Source: Macrotis lagotis (taxonomy: Eukaryota; Chordata; Mammalia; Peramelemorphia; Peramelidae). Taken from it: a DNA stretch of 64,000 nucleotides. The translations under genes were made by a program, and so were the position numbers. The stretch spans positions 281,047,067 through 281,111,066 of the forward strand of contig NC_133660.1 of the NCBI RefSeq assembly GCF_037893015.1, read 5' to 3'. This document shows, piece by piece, positions 35,340-47,495 of this stretch (the stretch's first letter is position 1; each line of letters begins with the position of its first letter). The notes beneath the pieces were generated by a model. It ran no database searches, was not told where the DNA came from, and was given only the letters and a program-made list of their open reading frames with translations.

Positions 35340-35728
35340 ATGCCGGTCAGTCAGGGGATGTTGAAACCCATTGTAAGGGACTATTAGGAGAATTTCAGAA
35401 CTGATGCATAGTGAAAAGAGCAGAACCAGGAGAACCTCAGAAACAGCGACATTGTTTTGTGAATGACTTGGCTCTTCTCAGCCATCCAAGGAAGGGGTCC
35501 TGGACAGTGCCAGAGCCCTGGGGAAGCAAGCTGCCCCCCAGAGAGGGAGCTGCTAGTTTTCACTTTCTTTTTTTTCCCTTTTATTTGAGTCTGCTTGTAC
35601 AATATGATTGATATGAAAATATTTTACATAATTGCCCATGTGTAATCTCTGTTAGATTGCTTATCATCTAAGGGAGGGGGAGGGATGGAATTTGGAACTC
35701 AAAACTTTAAATAAAAATGTTAGAAAAT
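35340..35728 (+). mobile_element. L1 LINE 3' end
   Basis: GAACTGATGCATAGTGAAAA, GCAGAACCAGGAGAACCTCA, GTGAATGACTTGGCTCTTCT and the end GGAATTTGGAACTCAAAACT plus TTAAATAAAAATGTT reproduce the marsupial L1 3' end. The rest of the element is absent. Confidence 0.8.
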
Positions 35729-35732
35729 TGGG

Positions 35733-35895
35733 AGGGGCGGCTAGGTGGCAGCAGTGGATAGAGCACCTACCCTGGAGTCTGGAGTATCTGAGTTCAAATC
35801 CAGCCTCAGACACTTAATAATTACCTAGCTGTGTGGGCTTGGGCAAGACACGTAACCCCATATGCCTTGCAAAAACCTAAAAAAAGAAAAAAGAA
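35733..35895 (+). repeat. WSINE1-like SINE after the L1 tail
   Basis: GGGGCGGCTAGGTGGCAGCA to TTGCAAAAACCTAAAAAAAG. It inserted in the A-rich tail of the L1; the flanking GAAAATT(A/G)G text repeats at about 35723 and 35899. Confidence 0.87.
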
Positions 35896-36389
35896 AGAAA
35901 ATTAGAGGGGTAAAGAGGGGAGGAGAAAATGGAATGCCTTCCAGGTAGGAGAGACAAGAGTGTGCAAAGGTCCAGAGATGGGAGGTGGGAAGCAAGTGGC
36001 AGGAAAGGAGCCAGAGCCTACTTTGCAGTACTCTGCTGCATGTAAATTTTCTCCTCCAAAATGGGTGAGTGTCCGGTTTGACGGGCACTAAGTGAGGCCT
36101 GTCCCTAGTGTGCAGACACTAATCTCCTGGGGGCTGACACTCCAGGTGCCAGCCCGCCCATTCTTGCTTCAGTCACATTCACTTCCTGGAGGAATCTCTC
36201 CTTTGCTCACGACCTCACCTCCTTCGCAGAAGCTGAGAAGCAAAACCCTGAATCTTGGTCTTCTGATGGACTTTGATGTCCAGTTCTAGCTCGAAGAGAG
36301 TTCCGGTCTGGGCACATTCAGCAGTTTATGTGAATACCACTTAGAATGGGATTTGAGCAGATGTGGAGAGCTAGAAAGCCTAGAACCAG

Positions 36390-36645
36390 GGAGGAGCTCA
36401 GCGGGAGCAGCACTGGCCTTGGAGTCAGGAAGACTCATCTTCCAAGTTCCAATCTGGCCCTGGACACTTACTAGTTGGGTGACCTCGGACAAGTCACTTC
36501 ATCCTGGTGGCCTCAGTTGCCACATCTGTAAAATGAGCTGGAGAAGGAAATAAGGAAATGTCCAACCACTCCAGAGTCTTTGTCAGGAAGACCCCGAAGG
36601 GGCTCAAGAAGAGTTGAACATGACTGCAAATGACTAAGAACACGG
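36390..36645 (+). repeat. MAR1-like SINE
   Basis: Near full length: CTTGGAGTCAGGAAGACTCA, CACATCTGTAAAATGAGCTG, GAGAAGGAAATAAGGAAATG, CCACTCCAGAGTCTTTGTCA, AAGAGTTGAACATGACTGCA. Confidence 0.85.
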
Positions 36646-37059
36646 TCTGAAGTAGCTGGGGTCAACTTCCATGTGTGCCCCCTGGAAGCAGGAGGTGTTG
36701 GTCGGGAGGGGGGTGCATTTGTCTGTAAGCCCAGTGAAATGGGAGACTGGATTGGTGGATTACTTGTAGCCAGAAGTTGAAGCTGCCATCGGGCAATGCA
36801 TAAGTGAGCAACAAGGGGCACCAAGATGCCGGGAGAAGGCCAAATGTGCCAGCCTGGTCTGGGCTTTATCAAAGCCAAGCAAACCCCAGACGGCCTCCTG
36901 GTATGGACAGGAGACCTGGGGACCTGCCCCCTGCTCCCTTCATCTGCAAAATGGGACTAAGCTTCCTTGCACTGGCTACTTCACAGCCAAGAGAATGTCT
37001 GTGACACACTTTGCAAGCCTAAAGTGTTGGATAACGAGCTCTTTCTGATTCTGGTGGGT

Positions 37060-37690
37060 AAGACAGTTTTATTACCCCCCCATTTAAAAAATTAAAAAAA
37101 AGATGAGGAAGTGGAGTCTGTCCTTTAATACTGAAATTAAAAATAGTTTTTGAAAGGCACTAGTAAAAAAAAATTCATATGCTGTAATTTCAAAGACTGT
37201 CATTCAAAAGATAGTTCAAAAGTATATTTTTATTAATGGATAATTTGGTATATAATTTAGTGAAAATCTTCAGGGATAATTTGTATTATACTTTTGACCT
37301 TAAAGAATAATTTGCCCGGTGTCTCCAGCCAATTTTTCCATTTTGTAGGATTCCAAATCTCTGGCCACTTCTGATTTATTTGTTTTTATCTCTTGGAATT
37401 TCATCCTTTAGCACAGAAATGGGAAACAAAATTAAAACAATTGAATTTGTGTATTTTTATCATCTTTTAAATTAAAGCGGGAATGGAAACTAAAGGCCAC
37501 AATGAGTCTGGAAATAACCTGGATTTCATTTGTTCCTGTTTTTTTCCTCCCATTTCTTAGTACAGGCTTATACTTTGGACGTTTTAGCCGGAGTCATTTA
37601 TTTGGTTAGAATACAAAAAATGGGTGGAATGGGAAGCCAGTTTTCACTTTCCTGGATCACAGGTCCCCTCAGTAACAGAATGCTAATCAA
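37060..37690. other. AT-rich, repeat-free block in KMT5B intron 1
   Basis: About 600 bases of AT-rich sequence without a repeat I recognise, lying between a SINE at 36.4 kb and a SINE cluster at 37.7 kb. Intronic blocks free of repeats are candidates for conserved enhancers, but nothing here proves function. Confidence 0.3.
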
Positions 37691-37878
37691 AAGGCCTGAA
37701 TGGGGGGCAACTAGGTGGTGAAAGTGGGTAGAGCACCTGGCCCTGGAGTCAGGAGTACCTGAGTTCAAATTGGACCTCAGACACTTAAAAATTACCTAGC
37801 TGTTGTGACCTTGGGCAAGCCACTGAATCCCATTGCTTTGCAAAAACCCTAAAAAAAAGAGAAAAGGCCCGAATGTAA
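37688..37878 (+). repeat. WSINE1-like SINE with target-site duplication
   Basis: AAAAGGCCTGAATG (about 37688) and AAAAGGCCCGAATG (about 37862) flank a body starting GGGGCAACTAGGTGGTGAAA and ending CAAAAACCCTAAAAAAAAG. Confidence 0.9.
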
Positions 37879-37993
37879 TATCCCCTTTTACTGTTTCTCC
37901 TTTTTAATGCATTTGAATGAAGTAAATTAGGGTTAGTAAATTCATTTAATGTTCTTTGTTTAAACTTTGGTCAGTACTATTCTGTTTATTTTA

Positions 37994-38150
37994 TTTTAAT
38001 TTTTTTGTTTTTGTAAGGCAATGGGGTTCAGTGGCTTGCTCAAGGCCACACAGCTAGGTAATTTTTAAGTGTCTGAGGCTGGATTTGAACTCAGGTACTC
38101 CTGACTCCAGGGCCGGTGCTCTAATCACTGTGCCACCTAGCCAACCCCTG
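37994..38150 (-). repeat. WSINE1-like SINE
   Basis: TTTTTTGTTTTTGTAAGGCA to CCACCTAGCCAACCCC; complete antisense body. Confidence 0.87.
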
Positions 38151-38189
38151 TCAGAACTATTTTGAAATTTGTTTTGAGTATCTTAAATA

Positions 38190-38365
38190 TTTTTTCATCT
38201 GGGGGAGACTAGGTAGTACAATGGATAGAGCACCGGCCCTGGAGTCAGGACTGCCTGAGTTCAAATCCAGCCTCAGATACTTAATAATTACCCAACAGTG
38301 TGGCCTTGGTTAAGCCACTGAACCCCATTTCCTTGCAAAAACCTAAAAAGAAGTTTTTCATTGGG
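38190..38365 (+). repeat. WSINE1-like SINE
   Basis: GGGGGAGACTAGGTAGTACA to TTGCAAAAACCTAAAAAG. TTTTTCATCTGGGG before and TTTTTCATTGGGG after look like an aged target-site duplication. Confidence 0.87.
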
Positions 38366-38464
38366 GTTTGTCTGGGCAGATGAGAAGTTAGGACCTCCCC
38401 TTCTCCATCTTCTCTGACACATACCTTCTTTCTTTTCCTGCAGTCATAAATAACCTAGAACCCC

Positions 38465-38780
38465 TATTGTCTGTCCTTCATTTCTGAAGAAGAACAGAAC
38501 ATCTAAGGACGCGATACCCATGTGACAAGCATGTGAATTAGGTTTGAGTGAGGGGTGCTGGGCTAAGTCACCAGCATCAGTTTCTCTCCCAGAGCTATCT
38601 GGTCCAGTGGCTAGATGTGAATCAGGATGATTGGAAGCTGCCCTGGATGTGAGACAAATCAGGGTGAAGTGACTTGTCCAAGGTCACACAGCTATAAGTG
38701 GAGAAGGGAGGCAGAAGCTTTGGCTGTCAGACTAAGCAATTTACGTTGTAGAATCCACTGCATCACCTAGCTGCCCCCCC
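38465..38780 (+). repeat. RTE-mobilised SINE (RTESINE1-like), longest copy
   Basis: TGTCTGTCCTTCATTTCTGA, GTGACAAGCATGTGAATTAG, GTGGCTAGATGTGAATCAGG, GATTGGAAGCTGCCCTGGAT, then a SINE-type end with GGTCACACAGCTATAAGTGG and CATCACCTAGCTGCCCCC. Confidence 0.75.
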
Positions 38781-40285
38781 TAGAGCCCCAAGGTGAAGCC
38801 TGAAGTACACAGAACCTGCCAGGTGTGGTGGGGACCCTGAGCTTTGCCCCCTGGCCACCCCGGTGCATAGGGACAGGTAGCCGGCAAGTGGACAGGTGGC
38901 GCCACAGCATTTCTACAATGAATCTCAACTTCTGGTCTTGGCTTCCTTGTTGCCATAGGAGACAGAGAGGAGCTTGGGAAAGCTGTCTTTGTATTGGACC
39001 AGAGGCAAAGAGGCATTTTTAGACCTCCCTGCCCTTGCCATTAGGAGATTGGCAGTACCCACAAGTGATTATCATTTGAATACACTCCTTGGACCAGAGC
39101 CTGTCACCATCATTGGTCCTTAATGCTTGTTATTGTAATGTGATCCCAAATCCATGGGAGCAAAGGTATTTGTCTTTTATGTTGCTCAAAAGGTCGTATA
39201 TGTTAGAAAAGAAACCAGACCCCTGCAGTGGCTCCTCCAGTTCCGTCACAGACCTTCCTTTTTTTGTAGAGCAACAAGGACCTCCAGCTCAGCCACCGAT
39301 GAGGCAGGTACAGCCTTCAAGCCTTGCGGGTCTCAGGTGTGAATGCGTGACTTTGGGGCCGGGGGGGGCTGGTATTCCTGGGGCTACTCACCTAAGTGTG
39401 CTCAAAGTCCTTGGGGTGAGATTGGGAACAGGGCTTGGTCAGGAGGCTAGCATATTTGGATTGCTCATGGTCAGGGTCATTAATAGACTTTGGAACTCCT
39501 TAGTAAAGAAGAATTCTTTATAATTCTAGCATTGGCCCTGGGGAGGCAGCACAGACCCTCCTTTAGAGGAGCTTCTATTTTGGGGGGAAGCAGGGGGACT
39601 GGGGTCAAACTTTATGCCTTTTGAAAACACATAGAAGAAGCTCCGCCTTGGTCCTGCCCTCCCCATTCCAGGGTAGCAACACTGAAATCCTGTTCTTGCT
39701 TTATTCCCATTTCCTTCCGCATAACCCCCCCCCCCACTTTCCTGTTGACTCTAGAGCCCACTGCCCCCTGCCCTGGGTCCTCTGCTCCTTAGGCAGGAGC
39801 CATGCTTATCTCTTTTATCTCTGATTCTCCAGCTTCTTCCTGGTGACACGGCCTCCCTTTCCACTTTCTCTCCGGACCCTCTGGTCTGAGTGGGGGGAAC
39901 TGTAGTATTCTTAGTGCGCCCCACGTCCCAAATGCTGCTCACTGGTATCTCCCAACATGATGCTCACATCCTTTCCTCAGTGAGTTAATTTTCCTTAACT
40001 CTTGCCTACGTACAAAGGGATGCTCTCTCTCAAAGTCTGACCTCCAAGTTCCTCAGCCTACTCCCCCTGTACCTTGGCCAGCCCCAACTAACTCACCACT
40101 CCCGTTCTCCGCCTCGCAACCTTAAACCCTGTTCTTTGTCCATATGATGACCTCCAGTCCATCAGCTCCTCTGCTCCCCTCCCCCTCCATTAAGTGGCCA
40201 GGTTCTCCTTCCTTGGTGTTCAGGTCGGCTCTACACATATCACTTCAAGGTTACGTCACCTTCTGAACTCTGAATCTGTCTCCCC

Positions 40286-40337
40286 TTGGTCAGGAACCCT
40301 GATCTAGACACTTGGTCAGGAACCCTGTTCTAGACAC
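40286..40337 (+). repeat. Two tandem copies of a 26-bp unit
   Basis: TTGGTCAGGAACCCTG(A/T)TCTAGACAC occurs twice head to tail with one difference. Confidence 0.9.
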
Positions 40338-41455
40338 TATGCCCCAGGATGGAGCTGGTCAGCTTGTGGGTGGTGATGACAGGATCCAATCCACAACCGT
40401 CTCTTTTGACTGGTTAGGTGGAGTAGGAGATGGGTCGCAGGAAGTGCGTGTCTTGGCACGGAGTTGGTTCTTGGGCTTTCACTTGGAGGTTGTTTTATTT
40501 GGGGGAGGGGGAGGCTGTGGTGAAGTGTTGAGCCAGGGGACAGGAGAGCAGAGCAAAGAGGCACAGAACTAACCAGAAGCAGAGTTAGCTTGGGAGCTTT
40601 ATTGGAATGCAGAGTTCTGTCAGAATTCTTTAGGTAATGTCACAGTTATGTGATGTGAATTTACGTAAATTGAGAACTGCCTGTATGTCCTTTCCTTTTG
40701 CTTTGGCAAGTTGTCCCACCTAACAGAAAGACTGGAAAGAACACATTCTTAGTCCTGTATCAGTGGCAGGGAGCTTGCCAGATTGTTTTCTTCTTTGAGA
40801 GTAGATAGTATGCTATTTTACAAATGTAAAGAAGTGAGAAAGAGCCAGAAACCCACCCAAACTCTCCTAACTGCCCCCCCCCATACAATTTTAAAGTAAT
40901 GCCTCAAACTGAATTCTGGAGTGCCACACCAACAAAACGTGGGGGACGAGACACTTGTCCAGGGTCTGACAACTTGGGAGTTTGGATGGAGAGGGCCAAG
41001 AGACCAAGTGGAGGGCAGCTTTAGCGAGAGAGTGCTTCTGAAACCCTCAACCCCTAGGTGTTCCCAGCTAAAGGGGAGCCCTTCCTTCCTGGCTTCAGGG
41101 ATCGAGGGCCAAGAGGAAGACAAGTGCGTGAAGCAAGAGGGGCCCTTCCTCTTCCAGGATCACACCCCTTTGGAAGCACAGAAAACTTACACCCTCCCCA
41201 AAACTATCTCTGAGATCAGTAGTGCAGAAAAAGTCCCCAAGTTTGGGGTAACATAAAGTGCAAAGTCAAGAAATAGGCTAGAAAAATGAGAAAACGACAA
41301 AAAGAATCGGACCATGTAAGGTCAAGATAGAAACTCAAAAGATGATCACAATGTGAAAACAGCTCAAGCAAAGCCTCAAAAATGCAGATTGGACACAAAT
41401 TCAACAAGAATTCCTGGAAGCATTAAAAAAAAATTGAGTAGTAGAACTGAGAGTG

Positions 41456-41640
41456 ATGCAGGAAAATTGTTTGTTTTTGTTTTAGTTTTTGCAAGGCAAA
41501 TGAGTTTAAGTGGCTTGCCCGAGGCCACACAGCTAGGTAATTATTAAGTGTCTGAGGTCAGATTTGAACTCAGGTCCTCCTGACTCCAGGGCCAGTGCTC
41601 TATCCACAGTGCCACCTAGCTGCCCCTATGCAGGAAAATT
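41456..41640 (-). repeat. WSINE1-like SINE with exact target-site duplication
   Basis: ATGCAGGAAAATT occurs at 41456-41468 and 41628-41640. The body between is a complete antisense copy, placed in the L1. Confidence 0.93.
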
Positions 41641-43337
41641 ATGGGGGAAAAAAATTAACAACTTGGTAAAAGAGGCACACAAAAATTCATGAAAGAAATG
41701 ACTCCTTTATAAAGCAGAATTAGCTAAGTGGGAAAGGAGGTAGAAAGGTGCATTGAAGAATAGAATTCCTTAAAAATTAGAATTAGTCAAGTAGAAGCTA
41801 ATGATTCCACAAAAGTCAAGAAATAATTAAAGTGAAAAGTAAGAAAAAAAATAGAAGAAAATTTGATATAGCATATTGGAAAAAATATAGCCCTGAAAAC
41901 TAGATTGAGGAGATGTAATTGATAATTCTTGAACTTCTGGAAATTCATGGTCATGGAAAGAGTCTAGAAATCACACTTGAAGAAATCATAAAGGAAAACG
42001 GCCACAATATCTTAAAACCAGAGAGAGAATGAGATAGAAATGAAAGGAATCCACTCCTGAAAGAGATCCCTAAATGAAAACTCCAGGAATATTTTGGCCA
42101 AATTCTAGAGCCCCAGATCAAGGAAAAAGTATTTCATGCTGCTAGAAGGAAACCATTCAAATATGGAGTCACAGGCAGAATCACACAAGATTTGTTAACT
42201 TCCATGTTAAAGGAGTATAGGGTTTGGAATATGATACTCCAGAAAGCAGAAGAACTAGGATTACAATAAAGAATAATTTACCCAGCAAAACTGGTGTAAT
42301 TCTTCAGGGGAAAAAAATAAATTTTTAGTGAAAAAAGAGAACTTTGAAGCATTCCTGATCAGGGCTTAAATAGATCTTTTGACCAGAGTCAAAAGAATTA
42401 TTAAGAGGTAAACATGAAAGAAATCATAAAGGACTTAATAAAGTTAAATTGTTCATATTCCTGTACAGGAAGGTTAATGCTTAAGAACATTATTTTTCAG
42501 TCACTTTGAAGGAATTTACATAGAGGGCAGAAGAGTAAATTGATTATATTGAGATGGTCTAAAAATATGGATGGGTGAGAAAGAGGGATGTGCTGGAAGG
42601 GGAAGGAAGAGGAAGAATGGGAAAATTTGTCTCACGTAAATGGTACACAAGAAAAAGAATGGGGTGGTGGCTGGTAATGCTCCAACTTCACCTTCCTTGG
42701 AATTGGTTCTTAGAAGATTATATACACACTCAATTGGGTATAAAATCTGTCTTACCCAACAGAGGAGTAAGAGGGGAAGGGGATTAAGAGAAAAGGGAAA
42801 GAGTGATAAAAAGAAAGGTAATGCTCAGAAACAAAAGAGACTTGAGGAAGGAAAGCGATGGTTAAACAGAAGAAAGCATGAGGAAAAGGAAATACACAGT
42901 AATCATAACTATGAATGTGAATGGGATGAAATCTCCCAAAAAGTGGAAGTGAATAGTAGAATGGATGAGAAACAATCCAAGAACCAATACACAAGGAATA
43001 CCCTTGAAACAGAAAGATAACAGATTTAAAATAAGGTGTTGGAGTAGAATTTCTTATGCTTCAGCTGAGGTTGAAAAAGGTAGGGGTAGCAATCATGGTC
43101 TCAGACAAAAGCCAAAATGGAACTAAGTAAAAGAGATCATCAGAAAAACTACATTTTGCTGAAAGGTACAATAGATAAGTAATATTACTACTAAACATGT
43201 GCACCAAATGGCAACATAGCCAAACTCTTAGGCAAAACAAATGCACCCAAAATTAGAAGGAAAGTAGGAAATTAGGGGTGGGAGGGAGAGAGGAGTTTTT
43301 ATAGAAAATTTCTCTGATAAAGGCTACCTGTTTCATT

Positions 43338-43492
43338 CAATTTTTTTTGACAAGGCAGCGGGGTTAAGTGACTTGCTCAAGGTCACACAGCTAGGTAATT
43401 ATTAAGTGTCTGAGGTTGGATTTGAACTCAGGTCCTCCCGATTCCAGGACCAGTGAGTGCTCTATCCACTGCACCAACCAGCTGCCCCCAAG
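43338..43492 (-). repeat. WSINE1-like SINE
   Basis: TTTTTTTTGACAAGGCAGCG to CACCAACCAGCTGCCCCC; a short GTGA duplication in the CCAGTGAGTGCTC box. Confidence 0.85.
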
Positions 43493-43567
43493 GCCAACTT
43501 CTTATTAAATATATAGTGAACTAAACCAAATTTGTACAAATAAGAACCATTCCCTAACTGATAAATG

Positions 43568-43750
43568 GTCAAAAGATATGAGCAGGGGGCCGCTAGGTGG
43601 TGCAGTGGATAAAGCACCGGCCCTGGAGTCAGAAGGACCTGAGTTCAAATCCAGCCTCAGAAGTTAATAGTTACCTAGCTGTGTGACCTTGGGCAAGTCA
43701 CTTAACCTCATTTGTCTTGCAAAAACCTTTAAAAAAAAGATATGAGCAGG
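43568..43750 (+). repeat. WSINE1-like SINE with target-site duplication
   Basis: AAAAGATATGAGCAGG flanks the body on both sides (about 43570 and 43735). Complete + strand copy in the L1. Confidence 0.92.
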
Positions 43751-45859
43751 CAGTATTTGGAAGAAGATATTAAAGCTATCTCTAGTCATATGAAGAAAAA
43801 TGCTTCACAAAATCACTATTGATTAGAGAAGTACAAATTAAAACAATTCTGAGGCACTACCTCACACCTCTCAAATTTGTTAACAAGGCAAGAAAAGGGA
43901 AATAAGTGATAAATGCTGGAAAAGATGTGGACACTAATGCTGATAAGGATTGTGGACTGGTCCTAACTATTGTGGAGAACAATTTAGAACTGCACCCAAA
44001 CTATGCACTCCACAACTACTAGGTCTGAATCCCAAAGAGATCAAAGAGAAAAGAAAAAGGACATAGGAGAACAAAAATACTTATAGCAGCTCTAGGAACA
44101 ATGAATTGGAGTTGAGGGAATGCCCATCAGTTTGGGAATGGCTAAACAAGTTGTGGCATGTGATTGTGATGGAATACTATTGTGTTATAAGAAATGATGA
44201 GGGGGATGGGGGTCAGAAAAACCCAGAAAGACTTCTTTGAACTGATGCAAAATGAAGTGAGTAGAACTAGAACATGGTACACAGTAACGTAGCATTATAA
44301 CAATGATCTGCTGTGACAGACTTGACCACCCTAGTCAAGACAGTTCCAAAGAACTCATGATGGAAAATGTTACCCACTTCTAGGGAGAGATCGATAGACT
44401 TTGAGTGGAGAATGGAGCGTGCTTTTTTTTTCACTTTTCTTTTAGCCAATATGGAAATATGTGGTGCATGATTTCACAGTTAAAATTGATATCAAATTGT
44501 TTTCCTTCTTAAGGGGTGAGGGGAAAATGAAAAAATGTAAAGGGGATACAAATGTCATGGCAAAGGGAAGAAAAGGTGCGGTGTAGAAATTTATAGTTTT
44601 GTAAAGTAGAGGCTAAAGAGTCAGCAATCAATGAACATCATTAAGTATAACAATTACTTAAACTTTGAGAGTATTTGAAAAGTAGGAAACCATGGTCTGG
44701 TTTTTACAAACTCTTTGGCACTTGTTGCAGTACGTTTTTAGAGCAGGACATTGACTTCCACCTGCCTTCTGTTGTAATTCTAAAGAAGCAAGGGACCATT
44801 GTGTTGTCTCTCAGGATTGGAGTGGGGGTGAGCTTGTTGGTCCTTAGAAAGGTCATTGTGATGTCTCAATCCTGGTGTGATGTAACTTCATTCCTCTCTA
44901 GAAGAGATGAATTTGAGCTCTTGAGTGAACCCTTTGAAGTCCTTGGGCACCTTCATCTGCTTCCCTGCCATTGTTGATGACTCCTTTCTTGGATCCTCTT
45001 CATTTATTTTTAAATGTGGAATCCAAATCTAGGTGTATGACCTGGACTGACTTGGCATGGGAAAATGTTGTTCCTCCTTAGTCCTTTTTCTTTCTATCTC
45101 AGCCTTTCTTGTTCTAACTCTCAGATGAGCTTAGTGCTCTGCCATCCTCTTCCCTATACTTAGTAAAGGAATATATGTACCTTGAAAGTATAGTATCGGC
45201 TATTGGGGATCCCCCGCAGATCTCTTCCTTCCCAGCTGGGAAGGAAACCAGTAATCCTGTCCACAAGCAATGAGAACCCTCTGGAAGTGGGCTTGGGTGG
45301 GCACTTTCTAAAAGTGTTGGAGAATAAAGACAGGGAGCTTTCCTTACTTGCCTTCAGAAGACTAGAGCAGAGACTGCTTTTTGGTTTACTTTTGAGACTT
45401 GAGTTGCTGGAAATGTGAACTTTTGGAAAAGTACATTGTGATGGGCAGGCTGATTTTAATCTTATCCCTGGTTTTGGGTTGGCCTGAAGGGCCCTCCCAT
45501 GGCCCTCAAGTGATTTAACAAGCATGACTTGCATTGTTGCCCACAGGCCAGGACACAAGGAGGAGGAAGCCTAGTCACATTGAACCGCTTCTCCTAAGTT
45601 TTGAGTTACTGTTACTGATTTTAATTGGAAGGCCCCATTGTGGATTTTTAGCACCATTGCAAAGAGTACAAGCGAAATGGTTCATTTTTTTCCCTGGGTT
45701 TCTCTGTTGGTATTTTCCTTGAATCTTGGTGTACTTTCTTTCCTATCTCTCCTTATTTCTACCATATTGAAGAGAACTCCAAGCTTTAGAAACTTTCCTT
45801 GGAGTTCATTTTATTTGTCTATAGCTCAAAGAAGAAAGCATTTCTAAATGATTAAAACT

Positions 45860-46920
45860 CTTAATGATTGTCTTAAATTTGTTCTTTTTTCCTAGCTTTT
45901 TTAATTGCATGCCCAATTCATTGATCTTCTCTTTATTTTATTCATATAGATATTTAGAGATATAAAATTTCCCCTAAAAACTACTTTGTCTGCAATCCCA
46001 TAAATTTTGATATGATGTCTTATTGTTGTCATTTTCTTGAATGAAATGATTATTTCTATGATTTGTTGTTTGATTCACTCTATAAAACTGGGTTATTTAG
46101 TTTTCAATTAATTTTTGGTTTATCTTTTTGTGGCCCTTTATTACATGCAATTTATATTGTATCATGATCTGAAAAACATGCATTTATTATTTCTGCCTTT
46201 CTGAAATTGATTGAGTACTGTGGAGAAAAACTGCAGGAAAAAAGGTGGATTCTTTTCTACCCCATTCATTTTTTTTTTTAGGTTTTTTTTGCAAGTCAAA
46301 CGGGCTTAAGTGACTTGCCCATGGCCACACAGCTAGGTCATTATTAAGTGTCTGAGACCGGATTGAACCCAGGTACTCCTGACTCCAGGGCTGGTGCTTT
46401 ATCCACTACACCACATAGCCCCCCCCCCCCCCCCCCCGTTCATTTTTCTCCAGAGGTCTATCATAACTAAATTTTCCAAGATCTTTTTCAAATTCTTAAC
46501 TTCTTGTTTATTTTGTGGTTAGATTTATCTAATTCTGAGAAAGGGAGGTTGAGGTCCTCCACCAGTAAAGTTTCACTGTTGGTATCTCCTATTAATTTGT
46601 TCAGCTTCTCCTCTGAGATGCTAGACCACTGACTGTGTTTAAGTTTGATGATGAGACTTTATTGCCCAGGGTGCCTTTTGAGCAGATGTAGTTTCCTTCC
46701 TTATTCCTTTTAATGAAATCTATTTTTGCTTTTGACTTTGAGATCAATTTTGTCTCTGATTTTTTTTTAACTTCCATTAAAGCATAGTATATTTTGCTCT
46801 CCAATCTTTTACTTTTACCTTGTGTGTATCTCTGCCTCAAATGTGTTTCTAGTAAACAACATATTGTAGCATTCTGGTTTTTAATTTATTCAGTTATCTT
46901 AAGTAATGCCAAGTTGGTCT
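45860..46920 (-). mobile_element. L1 LINE ORF2 remnant
   Basis: On the + strand ATTCATTGATCTTCTCTTTA, AGATATAAAATTTCCCCTAA, CCCATAAATTTTGATATGAT and GGTTAGATTTATCTAATTCT are the antisense of L1 ORF2. One SINE splits it at 46268. Confidence 0.7.
46262..46440 (-). repeat. WSINE1-like SINE ending in a C run
   Basis: T run, AGGTTTTTTTTGCAAGTCAA to ACACCACATAGCCCCC, continuing into about 18 C. CCCATTCATTTTT before and CCCGTTCATTTTT after look like a target-site duplication. Confidence 0.87.
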
Positions 46921-47354
46921 TGACTAAACCTAGTTAGTAAAAATGGTTGCCAATGATCTTCTTTTTTCTGTGTAAAAAATCGCCCAAAGTGCCTGCTTGG
47001 TTTCAAGTCTTCTAGGATGTCGCTTTTTCCCCACAGATACGTGTGATTCTTTTACTGTCACTGGGGAGTGTCCCCAGAGAAGCCCTGCCTGAAGGTCCTT
47101 GTCTAGTGTTGCCAGAGCCAGGCCCACCGGGTGTCTGTCTCTCCAGTGGAGTTGACCTTGACAAAGTCTGGTTCTGGTAGCTGGGGTTGGCCCTGTCGGG
47201 GGCTCCTCACTGACAGTCTCCCCACAAGTCCTTTGTTTTAACCCCAAGTGTTTCTTTTGATCTGTCTTTGGCAGTAGAAATAAACAGCACTCTTTCCTTT
47301 CCTCCTCTGTTGGTTCCTCAATTTTTCCTCTTGGCCCCTCCCTGAGCACCCCTT

Positions 47355-47495
47355 GTATTTAGCTTGTTTGTATGTAGCTGTTGGCTAGGAGCTCCTGGAG
47401 AACAGGGGCCACCTTTCTTTTATGTGTATGTGGAGGGGGCTTTCTTGGAACCACATGTGGTAGGCATTTAATAAACACTTGTCTTGGAGGCCCAA
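47355..47495 (+). repeat. L2-like LINE 3' end
   Basis: GGAGCTCCTGGAGAACAGGG, then GTGGTAGGCATTTAATAAAC: L2 tail order. Confidence 0.65.

Larger units (their letters stand above)
41200..44590 (+). mobile_element. L1 LINE remnant: ORF1 region, deletion, ORF2 3' end and 3' UTR
   Basis: The left part (41250-42480) follows the marsupial L1 ORF1 region: CAAGGAAAAAGTATTTCATG, GCTAGAAGGAAACCATTCAA, AAGCAGAAGAACTAGGATTA, TTTACCCAGCAAAACTGGTG. A middle part has CAATTGGGTATAAAATCTGT and a short endonuclease-like piece near 43100-43250. The right part (43490-44590) is the ORF2 C-terminal region (GAGAAGTACAAATTAAAACA, GGACACTAATGCTGATAAGG) and the 3' end (GAACTGATGCAAAATGAAGT). Most of ORF2 is missing and stops are frequent, so it is dead. 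Three SINEs interrupt it. The exact boundaries of the pieces are approximate. Confidence 0.75.

Noticed and set aside
40286-40337. The 26-bp doublet as a regulatory element
   Set aside because: Two copies with one difference are readily explained by replication slippage; nothing else supports function.
41200-43020. Frames of 60-126 codons (for example 42640-43020) as a host gene
   Set aside because: They lie within L1 sequence and are broken by stops; the Lys/Glu-rich text is typical of LINE remnants.
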